A stretch of 64,000 bases of DNA, from positions 20,286,501-20,350,500 of the forward strand of contig CM072341.1 in NCBI GenBank assembly GCA_036874045.1, given 5' to 3'. The DNA comes from Cymodocea nodosa (lineage: Eukaryota; Streptophyta; Magnoliopsida; Alismatales; Cymodoceaceae). Made by a program: the position numbers and the translations under genes. Every line of letters starts with the position of its first letter. The first letter of the stretch is position 1. The notes under the pieces are model-generated. The model had not been told where the DNA came from and searched no databases. It worked only from the letters and a program-made list of their open reading frames with translations. This document shows, piece by piece, positions 26,901-41,900 of this stretch.

Positions 26901-29900
26901 CCAATGACGCACAAAATTTGACAGGTCCCCCTTCTTCAATCACCCTCTCCATTGAACAACAGATACAATCTCCATGACTTGACCCATACCACTTCCTTTT
27001 GATGATTCCCACCTAGAGGCAAGTTTGATTCTGTTAGAGTTGTGAATAGGTATTTGGATCCTATAGTTAGATGGATCCATGTAAATCTTATTTATACTTT
27101 TACTCTAATGAAAAGCCCTAATCTCGATTATTATCCTAATTTAGTATTAGATGGGTGCAATCGTATTGAATTAAGTATGTTTGGACGAAAGTAGTACTAA
27201 GATGGGTGATCTCTTAGGAAGTTCCCGTGTTACACTCGCCTTCGATGATACTCTTAGTATTGAATTTCCTGACTTTCATTCCTAATAGCTGTTAATCCTA
27301 ATTTTTTGGGAACTATATGGATTGGACTAACCCATAAACTATCAGAAATCGGATAAATTATGTCATTATTTAATCATTTCACTATTTCCTTTTTGACTAC
27401 TTCTTTAAGATTTGGATTTAATTTCATTTTAGGAATTTTAACTGGCTTAGCATTTTCTTCTATTATCAATTCTATTTCTCATTTGGGAATTAATACATAT
27501 AACTTGTACATCAAAAGACAACAAACAAAAATGACATTTGGAAGAAACAAAATTACTATCCTAGAGACAACAAGAAAATTATTATCTTAGAAAGAACAAT
27601 AAATTGGGATTTATATGATTGACACTACATAGTGAGATTATGATTCAAATTGTTATTGTTGTAGACCACAATGAATGAGATTGGTACCCAATGGTAGATC
27701 ACTTTGAGCAATGTCTATCAGGTAGGACTGAAAACTTCTTATCTTTCAAGGGAAAATGGTTGTTTCATTGGTGTTATTGCATCCTCCTATTCATTATATG
27801 TTGCTATTCCAAATCCTGATATGTGTTGCAAAGAGACTAGAAATAATTTTTTGGGAGGGTGGATGAAAATCTTCTACCTCTAGCCTTCATCTTGTATCAT
27901 AGGATAAAATTAGTAGATCAAAAAGAGAAGATGGTCTAGTCCTGTAAAGATTTTGACCTCCAAATCTGATTTTGTTGAACAAATGGATATGATGTAGAGA
28001 AGGCCAACATCTAATACCAAGTTTTTTTTTTGGAGGGGACGGGGTAATGATCACGTGCACACATCTTAACAAAGTCACAACTACTTCCACACAATGTACA
28101 ACACACACTCAAATTGAATTTATAGAAATAGAACATTTTTAATCGGTGATCTTGAGTAATAATTAGATAATCATTGCACAAATATTGCATCTCTTTCATG
28201 GCTATTGCTTGTTCATCTCCGTAGCTATTTTTTCTTTAGGAGAATTTCATAAAAAATTATTTTTCATAAATAAAGTGGCTAAGATCCAATGAATTTATTG
28301 TTTGCAGTTCCATATTAAAAAGTAATAAAAAGGATGGATAGAATTGATGTTATGCTATTGATTAGTTTTGAGTCTGAGGAACAAAATGTTCATATAGATC
28401 TAAGTCCAAATATCTAGCCATATGCAAAGTGACACTTGTAAGATCTAGTGGAAAAAAGTGAGGGGAGAATGTTGGAACAACCTCATATTGGAAAAGGTGA
28501 GAAGATGACCGGTGATCATGTAGATTAACATCTGGACTTGGATGCCTGTATTTTAACATCATGTTAAAAGTTAAAGGAATTCTAAATTGATCCAGCTCAC
28601 ATACATTCAAGTATGCCCAAAGTGATGCTATAAGACCTAAAGAGTCACAAATAAGGGAGCATATAGGAATAATCATACTTTGGAAAAAATCACTGATTGA
28701 ACCTATAGTTGTATATCAATGTATTTCTCTACTTATTGTCATTTAGCTTTGTCCATATTTCAACTGTGTTAACCTTGTTTTATATATTCGGAAAATATTA
28801 CCATTTTTCTCTTGTACTACATACTACATTATTTTAATATTGATAACATGGGACAGTTGTAATCAAATTGTTTGCCATATTACTTTCAAATCTAGTTGTA
28901 TAACATATACTTGTTTAAAATGGATTCTATTCATTATAATTGTTGAGATATATTTTCAACTCTAGAAGAAACGCAGAGTTTCCTTTTTCATTTTCAGCAA
29001 TCACAACTATATTTTAGGTCTTTCATAGGTAGAGCTTTTTATCAGACACCTTTACAATGATACCACATCACATAAAACAATTTACAGGAACTTGAAGGAA
29101 GTATTAATTCTGATAGAATTTGGGAATTTTTTTAATTTTTCTGTGGAAAAAGGAAAATGTGTTCAATACTTAGAGAAGCATTATGCAGACTTGGATAAAT
29201 ATTGTTTGAACAGTTAGTTTATACAGCACCATCATTTTTTGTTAGTCAACAGAAAAGCACCGGCATTGTGTTCTTATGAAAAAACTAGTAACTTGCCTGA
29301 TGTTTGACATTTGTACTTTTTTCCAGTCACATGCTTTTACTAAATGGTACATTCTATATTTTGCTCTATGGTTAACCGTTTGGACAATCATTCTTATGTT
29401 TACATGTCACAGGAAGAGGAGCAAATGGAAAGTGTTCCCATAATGTGTTTTAGAAGTGGTAGTCTTCCCATCCCAGATATAACAGAAGCTTCCTTGAAAG
29501 AAATGAGTATGTTATCAGTTTTGTCTCTATATAAGATTATTAACATATTTAACATTTATTTATCCTGCCATATGATTTGGTTGGTCAAGAAATTTAAGTA
29601 GAATATTTTTGGTGCATGCAAAAGTTTAGTAGGATGCATTTTTGAATGAGCTGAATCATCCTTTTAATATTCTAAAGCTTGTTGTGGTCATACAAATTTG
29701 AATAATATAATTATATCCGTTATTTAAGTAGAATGCTTGAAAGTGAACTATGATCCGTGTTCCAATGACATCTTTTTAGGTGATCCCATTACCTTGTATT
29801 TCTATATTAATCATCATGTTTCTGTAAATATCTATTATCTAGTGACATGTTATTACTGTACTTGCAAAAAGGGGTCGTCATCATTTGTCATGAAAACAAG

Positions 29901-32900
29901 AAGGCCACACAAAATATACTGTATAAAGAAGAAAGTACCCTCAATTTTTTGGATTGTGACTTCCTAGAATTATTTGGAGAAAGCCCTTTGAGGACACTTT
30001 CTTAGTTTCATATTGCATATGGTCTTCTGTCAACAAAAAATATTGCCTTTGATCTCTTTCATCTTCCCTTTATCACTTGATCATTTATTGTATTTGAAAT
30101 TCAGATATTTTAAAAGTGACTTTAACAGAACCTTGGCTATTCAACATTTGATCATTTATTCAATTCTAGTCACCACATTCATTTCCTCCTTTGACAAAAA
30201 GTCATCTTCATAGAAGTTAGTGTCTTTCCTTGAAGTATTCCTTTTACCCTCAAAATTCTCCCCTTTTCTTGGTTTTGTTTGCTATGAAAGAGACCTCACC
30301 TGGCTTAATGATGCTTCTATGTTTATACATCAGGTTATATGCATAAAGGAATTAATGCAATAACATTTAGATATCTCATTTAAAATGCCTTGAACTTAAG
30401 GGAGTGTGAGAATCTAGTGTTGTACACAAGATTTAAATAGGCAGTGTTGTCATTGTGCCATGTACATGTTGCAAACTGGATTTGCGTAAACCTCTGATTG
30501 CATGTACATATGATGTGAAATGTCACACATGACAGCCATCTCCCTTTCAACTACTTCCTCATCTAAGACTAGGTGCCACAATATGAACTGGCGGAGGGAA
30601 CCAGGGGCGCAACTAGAGAAAATGAGTCATTGTGCAAGATGGAGGATGTTTGAGAGAGACATCATGCACTCAAAGTCACATATGTGTGTGTGGGAGAGAG
30701 AGAGCCATAGAGAAGGGTTGTCTATGGTAGAAGGGGAAGAGGAATTGAGGGAGAGTGGGCACAAAAGTGAAAGAAGAAAAGAGAGGGGGCATGGTTAATC
30801 ATGTGAGGTAAGGAGGGGAGAAGTAGTTTGCATGTTGACGTCCCTATTAGATTTCATCCACTCTTTTCGACCTAAGTGTTTGATTTGATAACTGGACACT
30901 AGACATTACTGACCAATTGTGCCGACCACAAATGCTGTCCATGATGGATACAAATTTCACCAAGTTTTGTCCAACTAAATCACTCTACTTGGAAATGATA
31001 ATGCCCACTTTTTATGCAAACACATAATCAATATACTAATTATATTATTAATACTTGTGCCACCACTTCTCAAAATTGCATAACATAAATAATTAACCAC
31101 CAACCAACTAATTTTACCGATCAACTCAATCTTTAGCATAAAACAATAACCTTCCCAAGATTATTAAGGCACCAAGGTGCCTAGGTAGTAGCCTTGAATG
31201 CCTTGAGCGCCTAGGCATCTAAGTGATACCTAGATGCCCCTATTAATTTATACATTTGTTAAAAATATGTATATAAATAGTTATTTATATATTTTTATGT
31301 ATATTAATAATTAAAAATACATAAATAAATAGTGAAACTAACTTATAAAATTGTATAAACGACAAGCACAACAATAGGATGTTTAAAAGTCAGAACCTAT
31401 AAATTAACTTTTGAAAAAAGTCAATACACAATAATAAAATAAGATATGCAAAGTCTAAATGACACTAAAAAAGATCTAGGTTAGGAAGATCTCTAGTCAG
31501 ATCCAACAAAGATCTAGTTAAGTCTTACAGTTGAAACTAATTCTTTTTGTACTTTCCATTTGAAAAATTATTTTTTCATTTGCTTTTTTATGAAATATAG
31601 ATTGGACCGCAAATAACATCATAATGTTTATATTGAGATTTTCAGAAAAAAAAGGTGAGAATTTCTTTGTTGCAGCTTCAGATTCTTTCTTTACTGGATC
31701 TAATGGGAGTTTTCCAATTCAAATAGCAGCAGTGCAATGCTTTCCCTTTCAGAGAAACATCACAATGAAATTTACTAACAAACAGGTTACCGTTGACAGA
31801 TTCAGTTTATGAGTAATTGGGTTCTGTTTCAATCTACTTGCTTGCTCACAAATGTTATTTCTATGGATTCATGAGTAATTGGGTTCTATTACTGGAAACA
31901 TGGATTGAACTCTGCTTATCTAGAAGTTTGATAATAAAAAAAGTAGTGCACGGGACCCCACCAATGTGGGGTATGCAAAGTGTTCAATTGCATGCAGCCT
32001 TACTCCTATAAATGGACTGTTTCTTAAAATTCAAGCCTGTGACCTCCATGTCAAAATGGAATGAAGCAACCTTACTGTTGTGTTAAAGCTCACCCTCCTA
32101 ATTAATGAGTTTATAAGAAATTTGTTGCTTCAAAATTCTATTTCAATAAAATCAATTCTAGCCATATGAGAATGATTTGATGGTGTATTTTATTTGTCTA
32201 AATTGCTGAGCATTCTAAATGTTAATTTGAATTCTCAATTACTTAGTTTTCTACAAAATCATCAATTTAAGGTTTGTAATGGCTTCAAAGCTCTATGAAA
32301 ATGGAATTAAGAACTATATTCTACAAATGTAGGCCTTGTTTAGATCAAATTATAGGAGAGAAGATTATAGGATTGTATATACAATTGATTCAATTTTCAT
32401 TGATGCTCTAGATCTTGTAAAAAATCAGCGAGATTGTACACTATTTTGTGAGAGAGCATTCACAATCTCAATAATTGGGTTTTCATATGATTACAAGATT
32501 GTTGTGTAGATTATGAATTTTTGTTCCTATAATTTACTTGAATATAATATCATCTAAACATGATTCTTCATGAATGTAAATAGTACCTCAAAATGATGAC
32601 TATCCCTTAAGATGTGTATAATCTCAATTATGCATAATCTAAACATTGTATAATCTGAACTAAACACAACCTTAGTTGTTGTCCATTCGTGATGGTCAAG
32701 TCATTTTGTGAGATATGGCAGGGGTGCCACTGGTTTCAGGTTTATATAAGGAAGATCTGGTGGGTATTCCTTTGTCAGGGGTAGGTGCATCCACATCTGC
32801 AGTCTGGAGGGAATCTGTGATTGAGACATATTTCATGGACGAGTGATTCACTCAGCCAGAGTGAGAGTGATGACATCATGATGAACTGTCTTTGCTTAGG

Positions 32901-35900
32901 ATCAATCCATTTTGCAGTTGCTTAAGCCTGTCTTACATTTGTCTGTCTTGTTTTGGTGTGTCTTGCCATTTGGATTTCATCTGTATTTCTCGCCTGGAAT
33001 CCCTTCTTTGTCCTTTTTGCTATCTCTTTTGTGTTGTTTTGGTCTTTCTTTTCTTGGTTTTCCTACAGCTTGTGTAGGCCTCTTCGTTTAAAGTTTTAAT
33101 ATGGCTTACCTTGCTGCTGCTGCTGCTCAAAAAGAACTATGCAAACTGACCTAATATAATGTGTTGTGCAGATAACTTTTGGAGTATGGTATATTGGATA
33201 TTTTAATGGACTTGGACCAGCACGAACACAATCAAAGATGGTATGTCCCAGTTTAGATATACACTGACACAATTTATCCTGTGTACAACACTCTACAATT
33301 TCACTGTCTTGCACTGGAAAAAAATCTAGATTGCCCGAGGACGTTCACATATGTTTAGTGTTTCTATCGATATCAAAGGATGTATTACTCCAACAATGTG
33401 GGGTCCATATTGCAACCAGACAATGAAACTTCTATCCTGTGGCCAATCGCTAGCTGGCATAAATTCAAGACATGCTTTAGATACAACACTAAGGAAGGAC
33501 TATGGAATCTCAAAGTATATGCTACATGGTGAGGATTACTTCTCTGTGGACCACCAAATTCAACCTGAGCCAGTTTCACAGAACATTCCACAAACGACAC
33601 AAATCAACAAACAGGGAGATAATCCAAGACCAAGGATGATTTTATCTGCACAAAGTACCATCACATGTAATGATTTTTCAAAAACATCATGTATTGGAAA
33701 CAAGGAGGTAAATATTTATTCGCTGATAGTGACAAGCCCAACATCATTGTTTGAGATCATGGCCAATGAAATCCAATTGGATGATGGCACACCTGTCAAT
33801 AAGACAAGTGCCATCAATGGAATTTCTCTGATATGTTATGCCCGCTATAATGCATTTCCTTCAAGAGAAGTGCATGATTATTCTGCCGATATAAGTCATT
33901 CCCCTTTGGGTATACAGTTACCAAAAATGGGTACTTGGTATATTTCATTACAAGCTGTTAACTATACAAAAATAAACACAGTTCTGAAGCAAGCGGATCT
34001 CAATGCCAGTCTTTGCTTTTATTTTGAGTGGAAGGTTCAAGAGTGTCCTGATGGGAAGGCTGGGTTAAATTGTTCCTGGGAAAAGCATATTCTTCAGGTT
34101 AGTATTTGATAAGGGCTTTCTAGTTTTCATGCTGGTGTAGTTATCAGAGAAACTCATCATCTTTATAAAAATGGCCTTTTTGGTGCATTGCTGTTCTAAT
34201 CCTATGAGCAGCTAATAATTAACTTTGTAATTCCTGTCTTATGCTTATCCAGCTAATTATGCCAGCTTTTGTTTGAATCATCTTTTCTTTGGTTTCTGCA
34301 AGATTTTTTTCCCACTTTATAGATGTGAAGTTTTACTTTTATCATTGGCAACTGGTCGGTTATACATATGTGTGCGTGTGTGTGCATGCACACACGTGTT
34401 TGTATAGATGGAGTGCATCAGGTACCTCAAGTATAATCTCCGGTTTTGGGCATGCAGTGAAAAGTATGAAGAATCGAATTATTATTGTCCATTCTTCCGG
34501 ATGTCTGAAATGGCTGGAGTACCTCTGTGTTTTTGTGCCATATGAATTGATTGTGGTTATTTTTGTACTGATTTTTAAAATAATATTCATTTTTTTTATC
34601 CTGTTCATCATTTTTTGTACTATCTTGTCATGTCATGTATGCATTTTTCTAATTACTTTTCATGTTCATGCTTGAAGAATACTAAATTTTTTTACAGAGA
34701 ATTTCTCGGAGAGGTCAAAGTCTTCCTTTTGAGTCATACTATTTACCTGTTGGTGATATGCCTTTGAAGCCAAAGGGGTTCTCCCTCGAACCTCTGTTAA
34801 GCAACTCTTCTGTTGATGTAAACTCTAATTTTGCTTGGACATATTTCCTTCTTGATATACCTCGTAGTGCTGGTGGATCTAATTTACACATCCAATTATC
34901 ATCAGAAAAAAAAATAAATTATGAGATTTATTTGAAGTTTGCTGGTTTGCCATCAGTTAACGATTGGGATTATCATGCAAACAGCACAACACACGGCAAT
35001 AATTCTATGCTGTTTTTCTTGGATGAATCAAGCAAAGAAACTATAAATTTTTACATTGCTTATCCAAAAGAAGGAACTTGGGTATTGGGCATAAAGCACA
35101 CACGTGATATTCAAACCAAATTCCAAAGCATCATGGCAGTTTCAACAGTTAAATGCCCTAGGAAGTGCTCTTCTCATGGAAAGTGTAAAACTCATGTTGA
35201 CGAAACTGGAATAACAATCTATAGGTCTAATCCTAACTCTTGTCTTTGGAGTATAATTTGTTGTTTTGTTCTGAAGAATTTTTATCCATGTCTATATCTG
35301 AGGTTTAACCCATGTCTGTCTTTCTTCTTGATTATTCAAATTATATTTTCTTTTCAGTTTCTGTTCTTGTGATCGTGACCATGGTGGCTTTGACTGTAGC
35401 ATTGAACTAAACTCTCACCAAGGTATAAATATTGCTCTCGATAATTGTAGGTCTCAAAGATAAGCTTTATGCACTGCCTTTAACTTTATGCTGCTTGAGA
35501 TGTAAATGTTCTATCTGAAGTCAATCTGCAAGGTTCAGCACACTGTTTCATCTTGCTTGCATCATAAATTTTCGACACAAACACTTAAATTTTGTTGGCT
35601 CAGATCTGAGTTTTACTCATTAGTGCTTCTGTTCCAACTTCTTGAGATCCTGCCAAGTGCTCATTTCTCAGAATCAATGCAAGAGAATACAAGGGTAGTT
35701 TCACGCTTTTCTCAACTGCTCGCAGTTGCAACATTATTCAGCATTGGTAATTTAGGTGTCTTTCCTCTACTAAAGGCACATACAATTTCTGATTTAGTTA
35801 TTTTTTCCTTCAAAGGTCATCTTAGTGGATTGTGACTATCACAACTGAGCTTCACTTCTAGGTTCTACAAACAAAACTTGCATATAGAAGTAAAAAATGT

Positions 35901-38900
35901 AGGACTACAATAATTTTACGGTATCAATATATTTAATAAGTTGTGTTGAACTGTAGTGTCCTGGATAAAACTTATCAAAATCTCTCTAGGTGTGCATTCA
36001 CATTTCACACATATTATGTATATAAACCTGCCTATTAAATTTATTGGAAAGGCATATAAAATTTTATATTATACAAAGGAATAAATTTATCCAATGAATA
36101 AACCTAGTTGAATATTTGCTTTTCTTACAAAAGATACATTCAACCTCTAATTACAAGCATAATGGAGAAATTCAGCAGTTATCAAGAAAACCCAAAAGAT
36201 AAGGATTGTAATTTTGTGGGTTGGTTTTAGACAATCACTTTTCTAAAAAATTTGAATTGGAATTTTTGTTGTTAATTATCAACACCATCTACTACTAGGC
36301 AACATGTTACTATTATTTATATTTGGAATTTGAAGCCAGTACATGGAATTAAATTATTCATTATCCTCACTATAAAGTATTGATCTTTTTGTCTTGTTAT
36401 TTCTTTTGATAATAGTTGCCACTTAGTAAGACTACTTAATTCATGTTAAGAAAGGCCGTCGAAAGGGAGGACAGCAATGAAGAGAGAGAGAGAGAGAGTA
36501 GGGAGAGAAGAGCAAGAGAGGGTATATGGCTTGGTTTTCATGCCTCTGTTTTCATATCTTGAGCAACTTGTATGTATGACTTGGGTTTCTTATTAATGCT
36601 AATTATATACTAATTTTTTCTGGATACCTTTTTTCTAGAACACATTTGGCAGTCAATTTCTCTTATTGCATCAAATGGTGCAGCCACTTTACCTGCTGTT
36701 TGGGCACTTCGTGAGAAGGTAATTTGTAAAATCTGTCACATCCTCTGGGTTAGTTTTCTGTGGTATATTCACCATCAGAGTTATAGATGCACCTCAATGT
36801 GATGGGAACTCATGGTTTTCCCTTTCATTATTCTTTTTTCTCAACATATCCTTCTATATTTGTCACTTATACCTGGACTGTAAGGATCATCAGATCTTTA
36901 TTTGATCTACTTGTGGTCTATTAAGGCCTAAAGATCCCACATACTCTTCAAGGAAGTTCCCAAAGGATTTGTGAGCCCCGTAGTCAACTTGTGACTTAGA
37001 TGACTGTAAGGTTTGGGAATGCAGGGCTTCTTCCACTCACCTTGTGACTTACATGCTACTACCATATTTGTAATGATAATTACTTATAAATTTTATCTAA
37101 TTTTTTTAATACTTATCATAACTTCTTTTATCTTATTTCTAAGTTTTAAGTTGAAATTTTAAGTTTTTTAGTTGTTTCCATAAAAATACTGTATTTCCAC
37201 CAAGTATATCAAATACATAACCTAGTTCAGTTCTGAGATACTATCAAGTAAAGTTGTACTATTCAAACTTAAATATTCAAGTATAAATTTCATTTGAAAT
37301 AAATCATATATAATTGACACAACATGTTCATGATGGTAGTAAAAAGGAATGGAAGATGAAATATCACATAAAACAATTTTTAAAAAAGTGAGTGATGATC
37401 ACATTGTATAAGGAAAAGAGAAAAGATGAAAGTGGCGGATAGAAAATCTTTACATAATGTTGCCTCCTGAGATTGACATTTCCATGTCACTAAGGTGATG
37501 CTGCATCCATTTCCTTTTGATTTAGAAAGAGAACTAAACAGCTCCTTTGATACTGTCTTGTTCAGGCCTTTGCTGAATGGGTAATATTCACTTGTAGTGG
37601 TATTTCAAGTGGAATATATCATGCATGTGATGTTGGCACTTGGTGTCCTCTGTCATTCCGTGTTCTACAAGTAAGAATCTTTTTTTATTCAACTTGATCT
37701 TATTAGTATTGAATTGATTGAAAATTGGTGAATACCTCAACTATTATTAGGTAATTCTTTACAAAGTACAACCTGAACATTTCTGGACTCTTTGCATTAT
37801 GAACTGCTTATGGTGTTCCCTTTGACTTATTAGCCACAGAGCAGTTGATCAAAGAGCTGCCAACAAAAGGTTAAATGCAGGATTGAATAGATTGTTGTTT
37901 CAATTTTTTATTTGATTAATAAGAAGTAATCTATATTTGACAATAATGGCATTTCGTCTGTGGTTTTCGCACATTTCATGTTTTACATGTGTAACTAACT
38001 AATCCATTCAAAGAAACAGTCTCTCTATTTGTCAAGATGAAGTTGTGGTTTCCTTGTAATTCTGCAATTTTGGTTATTTTCTTGCCATTCATATTTTGGT
38101 TTTGCCTGTTTTCACACAAACATCTAGACAAAATTACAAACCATAATTAAATTACATATCTTTTCTATGGCACATTTGCATATATTTCTAATATAACATT
38201 AAATGCCTATGCCTTTCATTGAAATATTCTCAATATGTTTGTTATTTTTGATTTGCTGATATGATTGCAACACAACATCTATCTTTTTTGGCACCAATGT
38301 GCATTTGTTTTATTGTGTCTTTCATGGATATGATAGCCGGTGAAGGATGCCAACTATTATGATGTGTGGGGAAAACCACATGTCATATATTTCTATTTTT
38401 CATCTTACCAAAGTTTGACACAAAATCAACATTAACAATTTCTTCCTAGAGTTGTGGTTGCTATCTCTCATTGACATGTGCATTTTCTTTTGGAACTAGT
38501 TTTTGGACTTCTGGCTTTCCTTTATGGCTGTTGTGAGCACTTTTATATATTTGACTACAATAAGTGAATCTTCCAAAAGAGCCCTTCTCACCGGCTTTTC
38601 GATTCTTACTGCCCTTTTGGCTGTTAATGGTGCAACCAGGTACAGAAATGGTTCTATTTATTATCAGCGACTAATTCTTCTTGCTTAATGATTGTTGCAT
38701 TGAACCTTGACGGAACGTGTAAACTTTTTCAGGTCAATAAATATTATTATTGTAATAGTTATTGGATCCATAGGTCTTCTTGTTGGATGGTTATTAGAAT
38801 TTTCCAGTGCACGTAGATGCACACATTTTATATCTGGATGTGGTCTGAATATACCTGAAAGGTATGGTTCCACAAGTTCCATCTTCCCTAAATTATGTTA

Positions 38901-41900
38901 CACATTTATATGTTAGACTTGTTATGTTGACAAGATTGACTAGCATGAAATACAAGTTCATTTTCAGCATTATCATATACCTATTGTTATTCCTCCTTGG
39001 CCTGAAGTTCTCTCGTACTCCTGTAGATGGAAAGACCTCAGAAGATGGCCCACGAATATTAAAGATTTTCTGCATGAAAGATTTCAGTGCTATTTTCTTA
39101 TGTTGGGATTTGTTGCATTATCTGCTGCCGGTGTCTGCTGGAAGCTGGAAAACAGCAAAAATTATTGGATTTGGCACAGGTACTAGCTTTGCTTTTGGCC
39201 AACTTGCATGCTCTTTTGCTAATAAACAAATGTTCCTGTAGAATTTTTTATTATAGGTGCCCTTTTTAGTTTTATTTTAAAATGGAATCTAATTATATGG
39301 TTAGTTAATCTAAACCATAACCTAGTGTATGTTGAAGTTTCATTCTATTTTAATTTATCCATTACTAATTTTTCTTATTTCAAAATGAATGGTTCAAAAC
39401 TAAGCAGAATGTGTTGAATTTTATGCAAACCGTTATTTAATTTAAGTAAAAAAAAAGTATACATATCTAATAACAAAGTCTACATGTCTGCTCCTTTTCC
39501 TTTTGTTTCTTTATTTGTAAAATGAAGGTGTTGACAGCCATGTCAGGTGTATGCACAATGCACCTACTTGAAATTTTTCTTAATTTTATTTATAAATTTC
39601 ATCCATTCATATTATTTTGATATGCAATATAATGAAACCTAAATGCGTTTTGGGCATAAATTGCTTCATTCATTAGTTATCAAGTAATATTTTTGAAATG
39701 TGTTCAAAAGAAAGGTAAATTTTTGTCTTTATGGTTTTTATTGAATTGAAGTCTTTCCAAACAAATCTATCGATGATTCAAAAGAACACCTCAATTATGG
39801 ACTAGTTTTGATACAATTTGGGAGAATCCATATCAAAAGACTGATTTGATAGAAGAAAGAGCCTACCCTTATATCATGATCACATCAAAATCTCATACTT
39901 CTTATGAGGGACTATTAGTATCATACCTAATAGTTAATATTAATCTCACCACACTTTTTACACCAATGTCTCGTTGGTGGCTTACTCTATGCATTTAGGC
40001 ATCACTTCGGCTCCCAAGTTACCTTTTTAATGGGTGGACTCTCATCTTAACTTCAGACTTGATTCAGAGTGTGCTAGCTTTGATATCAATTGATACAGTT
40101 TGAGAGAACTTATTTCAAAAGATTAGTTTAATAAGAGGAAGAACTCATTCTTATATTAAGATCACATTGAAATTTCATATTTTCAATGTCGAAGTTCTCA
40201 TACCTAATAGTCTATATCAATCTTATTATGCTTTCTACATTGACGTTTTTATTGGTGGCTTACTCTAGATGTTTTTGGCATCAATTCGGCCCTTAGATCA
40301 CCCCTTTCAGTGGGTGGGCCCTTGGCTTAACCTGAGACTTGGTTTGGAGCATGTTGACTTTAATACCAATTGATGTGGTTTAAATGATATTATCTTAAAA
40401 GACCAATATGATAGAAGAGAGAATGCACCTTTATATCAAGATCACATCAAAATCTTAATACTTTCAATGTGAGATTATTAATCTTATACCTAATAGTCCG
40501 TATTAGGTTTTCTATGAATGATCAAGCTAACCTTTTGTTTTCTAATATTTCTTCAAACTATGTCTATAACAATGTAACAACCTTCTTAATTTTCATGACT
40601 ATTATCAATCTTAGTATAATGAAAATTCAAATTAAAAGTATAAATTTGTTTGTTTTTATAATATCATCAATTTAAAAATAAAATTAAAGTATGACTATTA
40701 TCAATCTTAGTCAAGGTATCGATCTATTGTACTAAAGGAAATGCCCTTCTCAAACTCACTTTCATTTTACATTCTCAAAGTAGCTTTCATAAACTAATGA
40801 ATTTACCTATTTTACTTGTAATATTTAATATGGTGTCAAATCTACAACTTAATTTTTGTGACATTGAAAACATAAAATCAAATCTTATCTAAAAGTATAT
40901 ATTGGTAAATTTCCTTTTTTTTGGAATATCATCAATTTAAAATTAAATCTAAATCTAAAATTTAAATTAAAATTGAAGTCAAATTTTTGGAAGTCTTCAA
41001 GGACCACATGCATAAATTTGTTCAAGTGAAGTTGGCTTTGGGTTCCATTGTTTTTTCAATTGCCGTGATTAGAGAAGCACTTGCCACTTCAAAAGGTAAG
41101 AAAGGGAACCTTGGAAATCATGCTCTTTAGATGGAAATGTAGGATGGAAAGGTGATTAGATGAGAATCTCAAGGATTTGCAAATGTAGGTAGAGTCTCAT
41201 TTTGAGGTTGAGGTGGAGAAGGCCTTTGACAACGGTGGTGTACTTGTAAAGGATGACGTAACTCATGCTCCACTATACTTTGCCATTCAGCAGTGCTTCC
41301 ATGTATGAAAAGGGAGAAGGGATGTGGCACACATGAATCCTAGATCCATATTCTTTGAAGTAATATTGAGACTTGAAAAAAGTAACATCTGTTAACCAAT
41401 ATGCTTACGAGTAGAAAGATCAAAAGAGGTAGTGCCCTTATTGGGGTATGACAAAGACACGCTTGACCGAAGAAGGTGCCAATTTGACAATTTGGACACA
41501 AATTTTGAGCAAACGTAACACAACTAAAGACTCTTGGTGATAAGGAGAAAAGTTCTACATAAGAATGTAAATGTTTGAGTGGAATCTCTCCACTAAATAA
41601 GGTAGAGGGCATATTATTGACGAGGTAGGATATAATCAGAACTACATCAAATCATTAGCACTTTGGAAACACCCATTTGTACAACAATAGTGTAAGCTAC
41701 ATTGAAGATATATTGATGTTTACTTTCTGCCATATTATTTTGTTAAAAAATATGAGGATGAAGTGGTATAATGAGTAACTTATATTGATTTACAATAACG
41801 TTGAAGAACAAATTGAACAAATTCAAGACATTATCAATGCAAAGAATTTTGAGAATAATAGAAACTTGATTTATTATTTCCATAAAAAGACTACTTGAAG

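Noticed and set aside
27360-27590. 76-codon hydrophobic frame in intron 2
   Set aside because: AT-rich DNA readily encodes hydrophobic peptides; no splice sites or family match support it.
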